Below, piece after piece: positions 10,133 through 19,446 of a DNA stretch of 64,000 nucleotides. Both the position numbers and the translations under genes were made by a program. Origin of the DNA: Rarobacter incanus (GTDB taxonomy: Bacteria; Actinomycetota; Actinomycetes; Actinomycetales; Cellulomonadaceae); the NCBI RefSeq assembly GCF_006715765.1, contig NZ_VFNV01000001.1, positions 930,001 through 994,000 on the forward strand, read 5' to 3'. Each line of letters starts with the position of its first letter. Position 1 is the first letter of the stretch. The notes below the pieces were generated by a model. It did not search any database, was not told where the DNA came from, and was given only the letters and a program-made list of their open reading frames with translations.

Positions 10133-10751
10133 GACCCCGGCGCAAGCCTGGCAGGATCTACATGCGGGCAACGCGAGGTTCATGGCGGGAACGATGCACC
10201 ACCCGTCGCAGGACGTTCAGCGCCGGCACGAACTCGCGGCAGCGCAATCGCCGTTTGCAGTGATCTTCGGCTGCTCCGATTCGCGCGTTGCCGCGGAAAT
10301 CATCTTCGATCAGGGCCTGGGCGACGTCTTCGTCGTGCGCACCGCGGGACACGTCCTCGACACGACCGTCATCGGCTCAATCGAGTACGGCATCGACGTA
10401 TTGGGGGCCTCCCTGATCGTCGTGTTGGCCCACGACCACTGCGGCGCAGTAGCCGCCGCGCACCACACGCTGACCACCGGCGAACAACCCACCGGCTTTG
10501 TGCGAGCGATCGTTGACCGCGTCCTGCCCTCGATCGTAAAGACGGGGGGCCCCGGCAAGGAACCGGGCCTGGCCATCAACGCGGAGGAACTGGGCCGCGA
10601 GCACGTGCGCCACACCGTCGACATGCTGTACGGCTATTCGGCGCACCTGGCCGCGGCAGTCGATGAGGGCCGCTGCGCGATCGTCGGCGTCGAATACGAA
10701 CTGCACGACGGAAGAGCTTCCGTGATCGATTCAAGAGGCGACATAAGGTAG
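10125..10751 (+). CDS. beta-class carbonic anhydrase
   Basis: Interconverts CO2 and bicarbonate with a zinc ion. The zinc-site motifs are all present: CSDSR (Cys, and the Asp-Arg dyad) in [19 protein letters not shown], and HDHCGAV (His and Cys) in [11 protein letters not shown]. Also typical are FVVRTAGH and the GSIEYG helix. The ATG at 10125 follows ggagcaaacg and gives 208 residues; an in-frame ATG at 10113 is possible. It overlaps the kinase gene and sits four bases before fumC, so bicarbonate supply is co-transcribed with a TCA-cycle enzyme. Confidence 0.94.
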   Translation: MVKTPAQAWQDLHAGNARFMAGTMHHPSQDVQRRHELAAAQSPFAVIFGCSDSRVAAEIIFDQGLGDVFVVRTAGHVLDTTVIGSIEYGIDVLGASLIVVLAHDHCGAVAAAHHTLTTGEQPTGFVRAIVDRVLPSIVKTGGPGKEPGLAINAEELGREHVRHTVDMLYGYSAHLAAAVDEGRCAIVGVEYELHDGRASVIDSRGDIR

Positions 10752-10755
10752 GGAC

Positions 10756-12132
10756 ATGGAATACCGCATCGAACACGACACCATGGGCGAAGTCAAGGTT
10801 CCAGCGACGGCGCTGTACCGGGCCCAGACCCAGCGCGCCGCCGAGAACTTCCCGATTTCGGGAACGCCGCTGGAGCGCGCGCACATCGCGGCGCTGGCGC
10901 AGATTAAGAAGGCGGCCGCGCGGGCGAACGCCGAACTGGGTGTGCTGGACCCCGCCATCGCGCAGGCAATAGTCGATGCGGCGGACGCCGTCGCCGCGGG
11001 GCACTACGACGGCGATTTCCCAGTGGATGTGTTCCAAACGGGGTCGGGGACCTCGTCCAATATGAACGCCAATGAGGTGATCGCCACCCTTGCCACGCGC
11101 GCATTGGGCCGCGAGGTACACCCCAATGACCACGTCAACGCGTCGCAATCGTCGAACGACGTGTTCCCGACCTCCGTGCACATCGCCGCCACCGCCGGAG
11201 TCATGCACGACCTGATTCCGGCGCTCGCCCACCTGGCGGACGCGCTGGCCGACAAGTCCCAGGAATTTGCGGTCGTGGTCAAGTCTGGGCGCACGCACCT
11301 CATGGATGCCACGCCCGTGACGCTGGGGCAAGAATTCGGCGGATACGCGGCCGCGATCGGCTACGGCATCGAGCGTTTGCAGGCTGCCCTGCCGCGGGTC
11401 GCGGAGGTGCCCCTTGGCGGCACCGCGGTCGGTACCGGAATCAACACGCCGAAGGGGTTTCCGCAACGCGTCATCGCGCTGCTGCGCGAGGACACCGGCC
11501 TGCCGCTGACAGAGGCGCGCAACCATTTCGAGGCCCAATCGGCGCGCGACGGGCTGGTCGAACTGTCCGGCGCGCTGCGCACCATCGCCGTTTCCCTGAC
11601 CAAAATATGCAACGACCTGCGCTGGATGGGTTCGGGGCCCAACACGGGACTAGGCGAGATCGCCATCCCGGACCTACAGCCCGGCTCGTCGATCATGCCC
11701 GGCAAGGTCAACCCCGTGATTCCGGAGGCGGTCCTGATGGTGGCCGCGCGCGTTATCGGTAACGACGCGACGGTCGCGTGGGCGGGCGCCTCGGGTGCGT
11801 TCGAGCTGAACGTGCAAATCCCCGTGATCGCGCTGGGCGTTTTGGAATCGTTGCGCCTGCTCACCAACGCATCGGTGGTGCTGGCGGACAAGACCGTGGC
11901 GGGCCTGACGGCACACGTCGATCGCTGCCGCACCCTGGCTGAGTCCTCGCCATCGATCGTGACCCCGCTGAACCGGGTGATTGGGTACGAGGCCGCCGCC
12001 AAGGTCGCCAAGCACGCCGTAAAAGATGGCGTCACGGTGCGCCAGGCGGTCATTGACCTGGGCTTCGTTGAGCGCGGGGAACTGACCATCGAGCAGCTCG
12101 ATCAGGCGCTCGACGTCCTGTCGATGACCTGA
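10756..12132 (+). CDS. fumC: class II fumarate hydratase
   Basis: Catalyses reversible hydration of fumarate to L-malate in the TCA cycle; a homotetramer in the cytosol. The 458-residue protein opens [26 protein letters not shown] and has the family blocks [48 protein letters not shown], and the mobile-loop signature [12 protein letters not shown] with the catalytic Ser. Length is exactly as expected. It is the last gene of the xseA-to-fumC run; its 3' end overlaps by 31 bases the end of the convergent broken esterase gene. Confidence 0.97.
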   Translation: MEYRIEHDTMGEVKVPATALYRAQTQRAAENFPISGTPLERAHIAALAQIKKAAARANAELGVLDPAIAQAIVDAADAVAAGHYDGDFPVDVFQTGSGTSSNMNANEVIATLATRALGREVHPNDHVNASQSSNDVFPTSVHIAATAGVMHDLIPALAHLADALADKSQEFAVVVKSGRTHLMDATPVTLGQEFGGYAAAIGYGIERLQAALPRVAEVPLGGTAVGTGINTPKGFPQRVIALLREDTGLPLTEARNHFEAQSARDGLVELSGALRTIAVSLTKICNDLRWMGSGPNTGLGEIAIPDLQPGSSIMPGKVNPVIPEAVLMVAARVIGNDATVAWAGASGAFELNVQIPVIALGVLESLRLLTNASVVLADKTVAGLTAHVDRCRTLAESSPSIVTPLNRVIGYEAAAKVAKHAVKDGVTVRQAVIDLGFVERGELTIEQLDQALDVLSMT

Positions 12133-12745
12133 GCCAAGCCCCGCGCAATTCCCCCGCGCCAGCAGGCGTCGTCGTGACCACCATCGAATTCGTGGTACAT
12201 CACCCCCGGGTATCGGGCGACGGTTTGCCGGTGCAGCGGCGCAAGCACCCATTCTCGCTCCCCCACCTCCGCGTAGAGGTGGGTGGCGTTTGTGGCCGGC
12301 GGTTTCACCGCTGGTTCCATCCATAGGGACGAGGACTGCGCCACCGCGCTTGCCGCCCCGCTTTCCCACACCCGCAGGGCCGTGAGGCCGCCCAGCGACT
12401 GGCCCGCCACGACCGTGCGTGCGGGGTCGGTCGTGATGCGCGGATCGGCGAGACGGGCCCACGCAATGAGCGTGTCGGCGATGTAGCGGGCGGCATCCGG
12501 GGAACCGAGATGCCGCCACCGGTTGCTGCGATCCCCGGCCGGCACCAAGACCAGCACGCAGGCGGGCAGCACCTTGGCTCCCACCATCGCGTCAATGACG
12601 CCCGGCAGCACCGGCGCCCAGGTTTCGCCGTCCAGCGCAACGATGAGCGGAGCGTTGGGTTGGAGTTCGCCGGAGACGTGCCACCACCCCGTTTGCCCGC
12701 CGGGCAGCCGCACCCGCGCGGGCAGCGGCCCGCGCTGCAGGTACG
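12102..12745 (-). pseudogene. Fes-type (enterochelin esterase-like) alpha/beta hydrolase, 5' end missing
   Basis: The minus strand encodes about 210 residues of an esterase related to enterochelin esterase. It shows LIVALDGETWAPVLPGVIDAM, the nucleophile elbow GQSLGGL, and a C-terminal histidine region YHEFDGGHDDACWRGG followed by GLAQVI. Family members of this type normally have an N-terminal lid domain of 100 or more residues before the first block. Here the upstream sequence, although open, is antisense to the Lys-rich protein fragment and is not esterase-like. There is no start codon with a ribosome site at the true break. The break point lies somewhere in about 12725-12765, the same place where the opposite fragment loses its 5' end. 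Confidence 0.72.
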
Positions 12746-13526
12746 GCCGCTGGACGCGATCGCGGCCGTGGGCTTCAAGGCGGCAACGCTGTCCGTCGAA
12801 GGCGACGCTTACCCCGGTGCCACCGTGACGCTGAAGGGCGCCGGATGGGTCAACAAGGCGAGCACCGCCGGATCGAAGATCGCGATCAAGCTCGCCAAGG
12901 ACGCGAACGCGAACCCGCAATCGGAGTTCTTCGCACCGAACCCGTTCACGACGATTCAGGCGAGTGAAAATGGCACATTCTCGCAAGCAATCACCCTGCC
13001 AAAGGAAGGCGTCGTTGCGGGTTCAGTCATCGGAATCCGGGCGCTGTCCGGATCGCTGGCCGACGACGACGTGAATCGATCGGTCGTCACTGCCGTGACG
13101 GTGGTCGCCACGCCAACCAACCCGTCCGACCCGACCGACCCGACCGACCCGACCGACCCGTCGAACCCGTCGCAGCCCACCAACCCGTCCGGGACGGGGA
13201 GCAACGCGGGAACGTCAGGATCAAAGGCCAAGGCACCCACGAAGAAGGCGCTCAAGAAGGCCGTGAAGAAGGCCCTGAAGGGTAAGGCCAAGGTCGGTAA
13301 GAAGGTCACGGTCAAGCTCAGCGGCAAGAAGTTCGCCAAGAATGCCAAGGTTACGGTCCGCTGGGTCGTAGGCAAGAAGGCGGTCAAGGGCAAGAAGGGC
13401 ACCAACAAGACCTACAAGGTTCGCAAGTCGAACGTTGGTAAGGCCCTGCGCGTGCGCGTCACCGTCAAGGTGCCCGGCGTCAAGAAGGTGACCACGACAG
13501 TCCTGGTCGAGAAGCGTATCCGCTAG
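12740..13526 (+). pseudogene. secreted Lys-rich repeat protein, 5' end missing
   Basis: The plus strand encodes about 260 residues. A beta-rich surface domain reads AATLSVEGDAYPG..VTLKGAGWVNKAST and ends NRSVVTAVTVV. A Pro/Thr/Asp linker of NPSDPTDPTDPTDP type follows. Last is a Lys-rich Ig-like module: KVGKKVTVKLSGKKFAKNAK, RWVVGKKAVKGKKG, TYKVRKSNVGKALRVRVTVK. There is no signal peptide or ribosome site; upstream of about 12740 the frame runs antisense through the esterase. A secreted protein like this needs a leader, so it is a truncated copy. The terminal module matches the C-termini of the two large secreted proteins at 44.5-52.1 kb. A strong terminator follows at 13568. Confidence 0.7.
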
Positions 13527-13567
13527 CGCCTGCGCAACAGCCGGACACGTATTTTCCCGCGAGGCAA

Positions 13568-13611
13568 GGGGTGTCCGGCCGGTTTCCAACCGGCCGGGCA
13601 CCCCCATTTTT
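13568..13611 (+). terminator. intrinsic terminator after the Lys-rich gene fragment
   Basis: Inverted repeat gggtgtccggccgg-tttcca-accggccgggcaccc with a following run atttttg. A long GC-rich stem plus T-run is a classic Rho-independent terminator. It may also serve the convergent phoH-type gene at 13673. Confidence 0.85.
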
Positions 13612-13672
13612 GTCGATTCGGTCGGGTCGGGACGCGGAGCCCTCGTCCCCTATTCCCCGACGCGTTGAGAGA

Positions 13673-14989
13673 CTACGCAACCTCCAGGGATTCGAGCATT
13701 TCGGTGACCAGAGCCGCGACCGCGGATCGCTCCGGGCGCACCAGTGTGGTGTGCGAAAACAGCGGCTGCCCCTTGAGCGATTCGACGACGGATGCAACCC
13801 CATCGTGCCTGCCCACGCGCAGATTATCGCGCTGCGCGACGTCGTGAGTCAGGACCACCTTGGCATTCTTACCTATGCGCGAGAGCACGGTCAACAACAC
13901 GTTGCGTTCCAGCGATTGGGCCTCGTCGACGATCACGAACGCGTCATGGAGCGACCTGCCGCGAATGTGGGTCAGCGGCAGGACTTCGAGCATCCCGCGG
14001 TCGACTATTTCCTCCACCACGGTCGGCGAAACCAACGATCCGAGCGTGTCGAAGACGGCCTGTCCCCAGGGGTTCATTTTCTCGGCCTCGGCTCCCGGCA
14101 GGTAGCCGAGTTCTTGCCCACCGACGGCAAACAGCGGCCTGAATACGATGACCTTGCGGAATACCTGCTGTTCCATGACCTGTTCTATCCCCGCGGCGAG
14201 CGCAAGCGCGGATTTTCCGGTGCCTGCGCGCCCGCCGATCGACACTATGCCGACGGCGGGATCCAGCAGTGCGGCGATCGCAAGTCGTTGTTCGGCCGAG
14301 CGCCCGTGCAGGCCGAATACTTGTTGGTCGCCGCGCACCAGTTCGAGGTGCTTATCGGCGCTCAGCCGCGCGAGCGCCGAACCGCTATCGCAGTGCAATA
14401 CCACCCCGGCGTTGCAGGGCCAGGCCTGCGCCGCAGCGCGCGCCTCATCGTGCAGATCGGCGAGTGCCAGCGCGTCGTTCTGCCACAGGGCGTCGAGTTC
14501 CGCGCCAAGGACTTCCAGGTGCTCGACTCCGGTCCAACCCGAATTCGGCGCCGATTGAGCCCGATATTCCTCAGCATTGAGCCCCAGCGCGGCGGCCTTG
14601 ACACGCATGGGCAAGTCCTTGGAAACGACCGTCACCCCTTCGCCGTCGGCGGCGAGGTTGGCGGCGACCGCAAGTATCCGCGAATCGTTGTCGCCGAGCC
14701 TAAATCCCGCGGGGAGCACGCCCTGATCGATGTGGTTCAGCTCGATGCGGATACTCCCGCCCTGGTCCCCCACCGGCACCGCGGTGTCGAGCCTGCCGTG
14801 CTTGATGCGCAGATCGTCCAGGTAACGCAGCGCCGACCTGGCAAAGTATCCCAGGTCCGGATGGTGGCGTTTGGCCTCTAGCTCCGTTACAACAACAACG
14901 GGGACGACCACGTGGTGTTCCGCGAATCGGTCGAATGCACGCGGGTCCGAAAGCAACACCGACGTGTCGATGACGTATGTCAGAGCCAT
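13673..14989 (-). CDS. PIN domain-PhoH ATPase fusion (PhoH2-type)
   Basis: PhoH2-type proteins couple an RNA-cutting PIN domain to a PhoH ATPase that unwinds RNA. Residues 1-140 are the PIN domain: [16 protein letters not shown] (first acidic residue), [10 protein letters not shown], and [11 protein letters not shown] with later acidic residues. From about residue 240 the PhoH domain has Walker [30 protein letters not shown], and Walker [14 protein letters not shown], then [10 protein letters not shown]. 438 residues, normal length. Cytosolic, single gene, divergent from the TetR gene. In mycobacteria phoH2 has a small antitoxin-like partner gene upstream; I see none here. Confidence 0.93.
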   Translation of the reverse strand: MALTYVIDTSVLLSDPRAFDRFAEHHVVVPVVVVTELEAKRHHPDLGYFARSALRYLDDLRIKHGRLDTAVPVGDQGGSIRIELNHIDQGVLPAGFRLGDNDSRILAVAANLAADGEGVTVVSKDLPMRVKAAALGLNAEEYRAQSAPNSGWTGVEHLEVLGAELDALWQNDALALADLHDEARAAAQAWPCNAGVVLHCDSGSALARLSADKHLELVRGDQQVFGLHGRSAEQRLAIAALLDPAVGIVSIGGRAGTGKSALALAAGIEQVMEQQVFRKVIVFRPLFAVGGQELGYLPGAEAEKMNPWGQAVFDTLGSLVSPTVVEEIVDRGMLEVLPLTHIRGRSLHDAFVIVDEAQSLERNVLLTVLSRIGKNAKVVLTHDVAQRDNLRVGRHDGVASVVESLKGQPLFSHTTLVRPERSAVAALVTEMLESLEVA

Positions 14990-15104
14990 GATTTCCTCCT
15001 CGCGGCACCCTCGCGCCGCTTTCGTTGCGATGCGTCTGGTTAGGTTTCGCGAGCGGGTTGTCCCGTCATGTTCAGTAAATTACATCCGCGTAGTTTGGTC
15101 CGCT

Positions 15105-15131
15105 ACCTGGTGTTCCAAGGTTTTACCAGGT
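15105..15131. promoter_or_regulatory. inverted repeat ACCTGGT-N13-ACCAGGT in the phoH/TetR intergenic region
   Basis: Arms at 15105-15111 and 15125-15131 are perfect 7-base inverted repeats. The position between two divergent genes makes a protein-binding site possible, but the arms are short. Inference. Confidence 0.4.
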
Positions 15132-15146
15132 GTTCACGCCGGGCCG

Positions 15147-15159
15147 TGCACTGAGTGCA
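15147..15159. promoter_or_regulatory. candidate TetR autoregulatory operator TGCACTGAGTGCA
   Basis: A perfect 6-1-6 palindrome lies 22 bases upstream of the TetR-family gene start. A -10 box TAGGAT sits at 15169-15174, six bases before the GTG, so the palindrome covers the expected -35 and spacer. A repressor bound here would block its own promoter and that of the MMPL exporter downstream. Confidence 0.55.
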
Positions 15160-15180
15160 ACTTCGCCGTAGGATTGCCGT

Positions 15181-15981
15181 GTGAGAAGCGATCGCGAACG
15201 ACGCTCGAGTGCGTGCCTCGCCGCGCGCGGGAGCGCGGGTGGGGGCGCGGGCACGGCGGTTGCGGATCCCGGCGACGGGACATCCGCGGTCACGAATCCG
15301 GCCACGGGCACGGCGGGCGCGGGCGCGGCGTTCGCGGATCCGGGCGGCGGGACACCCGCGGGCGCGGGCGCGGCGGTCGCGCCGAGGCGCCGCTTAGACC
15401 GCGAGCGCTGTCACGCAGCACTGCTCGCAGCGGCATTCGACCTCACGCGCACCCGCGGCCCCGACGCTTACTCGTTTTCGGACATCGCCGCGCGTGCGGG
15501 CGTCTCCCGGCGCACGGTCTTCAACCACTTCCCGACGCGGGAATCGCTCACGCTCGAAATGTGCGGCCACGTGCTCGCCGCGGCGGTTGATCGCATCGAA
15601 GTGACGCTGGCCCGCGACTCGCCAATGAATAAGGACGAGTTCTTCGCCTCCCTCACTAGCGCCCTTCTTGCCGCGGATCTGCCAGCCGCTGCCGCGGACA
15701 TCACCACTGTCGTGGGAACCGATGCCAGCCCCGCCAAGCAAAACGCGATCTTGCGCCTGGTTCTGGAGCGCGTCAACCAGATATTTGCGGACCATGCGCG
15801 CAGGGCGTTCCCGGCGGTCAGCGACTTTGCGATAGCGCTCCTGGTCAGCCAGATCACCAGCGGCATAGTGACCGCCTCGACCTATTGGCATGAAACTTAC
15901 CGGCCCACCGATTGGCCGGGACACGTCCGCCTGCTCGTCGCAGGCATCGCGACGGGTCACCCCGCATCACCAGCACACTGA
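15181..15981 (+). CDS. TetR/AcrR-family regulator with Ala/Gly-rich N-terminal extension
   Basis: The recognisable TetR part starts near residue 72: RRRLDRERCHAALLAAAFDL, then YSFSDIAARAGVSRRTVFNHFPTRESL, a standard helix-turn-helix. The remainder is the ligand-binding domain. The first 70 residues are low complexity (Ala, Gly, Thr, Asp, Pro) and contain an imperfect repeat around ADPGDGT and ADPGGGT. The GTG at 15181 follows a TAGGAT box by six bases, which fits a leaderless start; an internal start near residue 70 cannot be excluded. The MMPL exporter gene begins 26 bases after its stop codon, so it most likely represses that exporter and itself. Confidence 0.85.
   Translation: MRSDRERRSSACLAARGSAGGGAGTAVADPGDGTSAVTNPATGTAGAGAAFADPGGGTPAGAGAAVAPRRRLDRERCHAALLAAAFDLTRTRGPDAYSFSDIAARAGVSRRTVFNHFPTRESLTLEMCGHVLAAAVDRIEVTLARDSPMNKDEFFASLTSALLAADLPAAAADITTVVGTDASPAKQNAILRLVLERVNQIFADHARRAFPAVSDFAIALLVSQITSGIVTASTYWHETYRPTDWPGHVRLLVAGIATGHPASPAH
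15261..15365 (+). repeat. imperfect in-frame repeat in the TetR N-terminal extension
   Basis: Blocks beginning gcggatccc/gggcg..cgggaca..ccgcg occur at about 15261-15292 and 15334-15365, both in the reading frame and encoding ADPGxGT. The flanks are ggcgcgggcgcgg runs. This looks like local duplication in very GC-rich sequence. Confidence 0.6.
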
Positions 15982-16007
15982 TCGCACCGATCCGGAAAGG
16001 CACTCCC

Positions 16008-18560
16008 TTGGCTTCATTTCTCTATCGCATCGGTGGCGTCAGCGCCCGCAGGCCGTGGCTCGTGGTCACGGCTTGGATGGTGGTCGTGGCGATCGCCGCA
16101 GCGACTTACAGCGCCTTCGCCGGGGCGATGACGTCTCAAATCACGATCCCAAATACGCCCACCTCCAAAGTCACCGACATGCTCGCCAGCGAGTTCCCGT
16201 CTGCGTCCGGTGGGAGCGGCACCGTCGTGGTCACCACAGAAGACGGGTCCGCCTTCACCGACGCGCAACGCGCGGCAGTATCGGCTGTCGTCACCGAAAT
16301 AGGCGACGTCGCCGGGGTCGCCGGCGCGGTCGATCCGTTCACGGTCGAAGAGCAAAAGTCCCAACAGCAAGAACAGCTGGCCGCGGGGCAGAAACAGGCG
16401 CAAGAGGCCAGCGAGCAGATCAAAGAATCTCAGGCCACGATCGACGAGGGCCGGGCGGCAATCACCGCCGGGCGCACCGAGTTGGGAAACCAGATCGCAC
16501 AGGCAAAGGCCGCCGGCCTCTATGAGGCGAACAAGTCCGAGTTCAACCGCCAGCAAGAGGCCCTCGATGATAAGACCACGGAGCTAGACCAGGCGCAGGC
16601 CAAGGTCGATGCGTCGACTGCCGCCATCGCCGCTTCCACGCCCAAGGCCGACGCGGGCGCGCAGTTGCTCGCAGCCGCTCGGGAATTCCGCACCGTGGCC
16701 GCCGATGGCAGCACTGCAATCATCACGGTGCAGTTCACCGACCGCGCGATGGCCGTTCCGCAGTCCGTGATCGACTCGGTAGTCGGGATCGTGAACACGG
16801 CGAACATCGGCGGTGTCAGCTTCTACGCCTCGAACGACCTGGTGCAAACCATTCCGAAGATTCTGGGGCCAGCGGAAATAATCGGTGTCCTGATCGCCGC
16901 GATAGTTCTGGTGGTGATGCTTGGAACTGTGATCGGCGCGGGTCTTCCCATCGGCGCCGCTCTCATGGGAGTCGCCGTCGCGACCCTGGGGTCGCTATCC
17001 CTTTCCGGCGTCATCGATTTCATCTCAGTGACACCAGTGCTAGGGATCATGCTGGGGTTGGCGGTCGGGATCGACTACTCCTTGTTCATCTTGAGCAGGC
17101 ACCGTCGTCAGCTCAAAGCTGGGATGGGAGCGGCTGAATCCATCGCATTAGCGAACGGCACGTCCGGCAACGCCGTTGGGTTCGCGGGAACGACCGTAAT
17201 CATCGCACTACTGGGCCTGAACTTGACAAGGATTCCGTTCCTGGCACTGATGGGCAATGTTGCGGCGTTCGCGGTGCTCGTCGCTATTCTCATTGCTGTA
17301 ACGCTCACACCAGCGCTGCTGTCGCTGATCGGGAAGCGGATCCTGCGGCGATCGGAGCGCGCCACCATAGGCCACGAGGAGCACGTCGCCCAGACCAATC
17401 GCCCCATGAACACCTGGCGCGCGCTGGCGACCGTGCTGCTGGGCGCCGTGGGACTGATCGTGATAGCGCTCCCCGCGACTACCATGCGCCTGGGCCTGCC
17501 GGATGGTTCGGCGGAGCCTGTCGGCTCCAGTGCCTACAACGCATACAACGTGGTTGCCGACAAATTCGGGGCCGGCTTCGATGCGCGGCTACTTGTAGTC
17601 GCGACCATGCCACAGGCCGTGGACGACGAGTCCGCAACGCTGGCGCAGGCGGCGATGACCACGCAGATCATGAAGTACCCCGATGTCGTGGCCGTCGTCC
17701 CGATCGGTGTTTCTGATAGCGGGAAGGTCATCGCCTACCAGGTCATTCCCCGCGAGGGACCCAACGCCGAGTCAACGTTCACCCTGGTCAGCGACCTGCG
17801 TGCGGCTTCTCCGCTGACGGTATCGGACCAGAGCATTTCCATAGGCGTGGCCGGATCGACCAGCGCAACGATCGATGTGTCGAACCGGCTCGCCGACGTG
17901 TTGCCCATGTACCTATCCGTGGTGGTGGGGTTATCGTTCCTCATCTTGATGATCGCGTTCCGGTCAATACTTGTGCCGCTGATAGCATCCGCCGGGTTCG
18001 TTTTGTCGCTGCTCGCATCGTTCGGTGGCATTACGGCGATCTACCAGTGGGGCTGGTTCGCCGGCGTGTTCGACGTCAACTCCCCCGGACCGATTCTGGC
18101 ATTCCTGCCGGTCCTGACCATCGGAATTCTGTTCGGCTTGGCCATGGATTATCAACTCTTCATCGCTGCGGGTATGCGCGAATCTTTCGTGCACGGGGCG
18201 AGCCCGCGAATCGCGGTGCGACGCGGTTACCTAGCGGGAAGGTCCGTCGTCGCGGCCGCGGCCGTGATCATGATTTCGGTATTTGGCGGGTTCGTCTTCG
18301 CTGACTCGCACATGATCCGGTCTATCGGATTCGCACTCGCGTTCGGGGTGTTGCTTGATGCCTTTGTGGTTCGCATGATGATAATCCCGGCGGCGATGCA
18401 CCTTTTGGGAGGCGCCGCGTGGTGGATACCGCGGTGGCTGGACCGCCTGCTGCCCGACGCGGACATCGAGGGGGCCAAGCTCGAGCGCGAGCACCCGCCG
18501 GTCGAGCAGGAATCGCCGGTCGAGAGTAACCCGCGCTTCCCCCGGTCGCCGGTCGAGTAA
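16008..18560 (+). CDS. MMPL/RND-family membrane exporter
   Basis: An 850-residue transporter of the MMPL type, driven by the proton gradient. The layout is duplicated: one N-terminal membrane helix, a large outside loop, five helices, a second helix with outside loop, five more helices. Signature residues are in GLAVGIDYSLFILSRHR and its second-half copy FGLAMDYQLFIAAGMRE, with the acidic residue of the proton relay. The first outer loop carries a coiled-coil insert of about 90 residues (EEQKSQQQEQLAAGQ onward). The start is the TTG at 16008, which has ggaaagg seven bases upstream and directly precedes the first membrane helix. It is likely controlled by the TetR regulator just upstream. The substrate is unknown; lipids or drugs are typical. 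Confidence 0.93.
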   Translation: MASFLYRIGGVSARRPWLVVTAWMVVVAIAAATYSAFAGAMTSQITIPNTPTSKVTDMLASEFPSASGGSGTVVVTTEDGSAFTDAQRAAVSAVVTEIGDVAGVAGAVDPFTVEEQKSQQQEQLAAGQKQAQEASEQIKESQATIDEGRAAITAGRTELGNQIAQAKAAGLYEANKSEFNRQQEALDDKTTELDQAQAKVDASTAAIAASTPKADAGAQLLAAAREFRTVAADGSTAIITVQFTDRAMAVPQSVIDSVVGIVNTANIGGVSFYASNDLVQTIPKILGPAEIIGVLIAAIVLVVMLGTVIGAGLPIGAALMGVAVATLGSLSLSGVIDFISVTPVLGIMLGLAVGIDYSLFILSRHRRQLKAGMGAAESIALANGTSGNAVGFAGTTVIIALLGLNLTRIPFLALMGNVAAFAVLVAILIAVTLTPALLSLIGKRILRRSERATIGHEEHVAQTNRPMNTWRALATVLLGAVGLIVIALPATTMRLGLPDGSAEPVGSSAYNAYNVVADKFGAGFDARLLVVATMPQAVDDESATLAQAAMTTQIMKYPDVVAVVPIGVSDSGKVIAYQVIPREGPNAESTFTLVSDLRAASPLTVSDQSISIGVAGSTSATIDVSNRLADVLPMYLSVVVGLSFLILMIAFRSILVPLIASAGFVLSLLASFGGITAIYQWGWFAGVFDVNSPGPILAFLPVLTIGILFGLAMDYQLFIAAGMRESFVHGASPRIAVRRGYLAGRSVVAAAAVIMISVFGGFVFADSHMIRSIGFALAFGVLLDAFVVRMMIIPAAMHLLGGAAWWIPRWLDRLLPDADIEGAKLEREHPPVEQESPVESNPRFPRSPVE

Positions 18561-18590
18561 GCCGCGCAGCGGGCATATCGAGGCCACCGC
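18554..18590. repeat. REP-like palindromic element, degenerate copy
   Basis: The sequence around the MMPL stop codon, gtcgagtaagccgcgcagcgggcatatcgaggccacc, matches the repeated element found several times at 19.44-19.72 kb. Its core ccgcgcagcgg is palindromic. Confidence 0.75.
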
Positions 18591-18605
18591 CCCACACCGA
18601 TTCGG

Positions 18606-18611
18606 GTAGGC
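18606..18611 (+). promoter_or_regulatory. -10 box TAGGCT before the deacetylase gene
   Basis: TAGGCT matches the -10 type seen before other genes of this window. It lies 31 bases upstream of the ATG. No clear -35 is seen. Confidence 0.4.
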
Positions 18612-18642
18612 TACAGGTTCTGTCATCTATCACTTTGGGGGC

Positions 18643-19446
18643 ATGGTGAGACGGATAGACCGGCGTGGGTTCCTTAAGCTATCTGGCGCTGCTGCGGTCG
18701 GCACTGCAATCGGCGCAGGCGGCTTAGCTGCCACCGAGAAGGTGGCCGCCCGCGGTCACTTGGACTTTTACCACAGCTATGCCGCCAGCATCCACGCTGG
18801 CCGCGTAACGCCACCGAAGCACCGCGATGTGTCGGTTGTGTGGGCCGGTCCCGCGGTCAATGAGGTGGCGCTCACCTTTGACGACGGCCCCGCGCCGGAC
18901 TGGACCCCGCGAGTATTGCGGGCGCTCGCCGATGCACAAGCGCCCGCAACGTTCTTCGTGCAGGGAAATCGTCTGCTTGAAAACGGGCACATCTTGGCGG
19001 GAGCAATAACGGATCACGAGATTGGAATCCACACCTGGGATCATTCCGACATGGGGCGAATGTCGCTCGAGGAAGTCACAAACCAACTGGTCCGTATGCG
19101 GGATCTGATTGTGGATCGGCTCGCCGTAACTCCCACGCTTATGCGCCCACCCTACGGCCATATCGCAGGATCGACCCTGCTGGCTTGTAACGAACTTGGG
19201 CTTACTCCGGTCCTGTGGAACCTGCAAATGCTCGACGCTAACTTCCGTTCCGATCCCGCGGGCCTGACACGATACATAGGTTCGGCGGTGTCCGCCGGCT
19301 CGATAGTGCTCGCACACGACGTGGGCAATAGTCAATACCTTGTCACGATCGACGAGTTACCCGCCATCATCGCCGCGATACGCGCCCGCGGGTTCAAACT
19401 CGTGACCGTATCGCAGTTGCTCCGCGCGCATTCGCCGGTCGGCTAG
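18643..19446 (+). CDS. Tat-exported polysaccharide deacetylase (NodB fold, CE4)
   Basis: CE4 enzymes remove N- or O-acetyl groups from cell-wall or extracellular polysaccharide using a metal ion. The protein has a twin-arginine leader DRRGFLKLSG followed by a hydrophobic Ala/Gly stretch ending near AATEKVAARG. The NodB motifs are: motif 1 TFDDGPAPD (catalytic base and metal Asp), motif 2 HTWDHSDM (metal His pair), motif 3 RPPYGH, and motif 5 LAHDVG. Length 267 is normal. A TAGGCT box at 18606-18611 lies 31 bases before the ATG, likely its promoter. Folded export through Tat suggests a cofactor or fast folding. The exact substrate is unknown. Confidence 0.92.
   Translation: MVRRIDRRGFLKLSGAAAVGTAIGAGGLAATEKVAARGHLDFYHSYAASIHAGRVTPPKHRDVSVVWAGPAVNEVALTFDDGPAPDWTPRVLRALADAQAPATFFVQGNRLLENGHILAGAITDHEIGIHTWDHSDMGRMSLEEVTNQLVRMRDLIVDRLAVTPTLMRPPYGHIAGSTLLACNELGLTPVLWNLQMLDANFRSDPAGLTRYIGSAVSAGSIVLAHDVGNSQYLVTIDELPAIIAAIRARGFKLVTVSQLLRAHSPVG

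Noticed and set aside
12510-12740. Upstream part of the open frame that leads into the Lys-rich protein fragment
   Set aside because: It reads antisense through the esterase and has no leader peptide or family-like sequence.
13571-14881. Plus-strand open frame of about 436 codons opposite the PIN-PhoH gene
   Set aside because: The minus strand has clear PIN and PhoH motifs; the plus frame is its GC-rich shadow.
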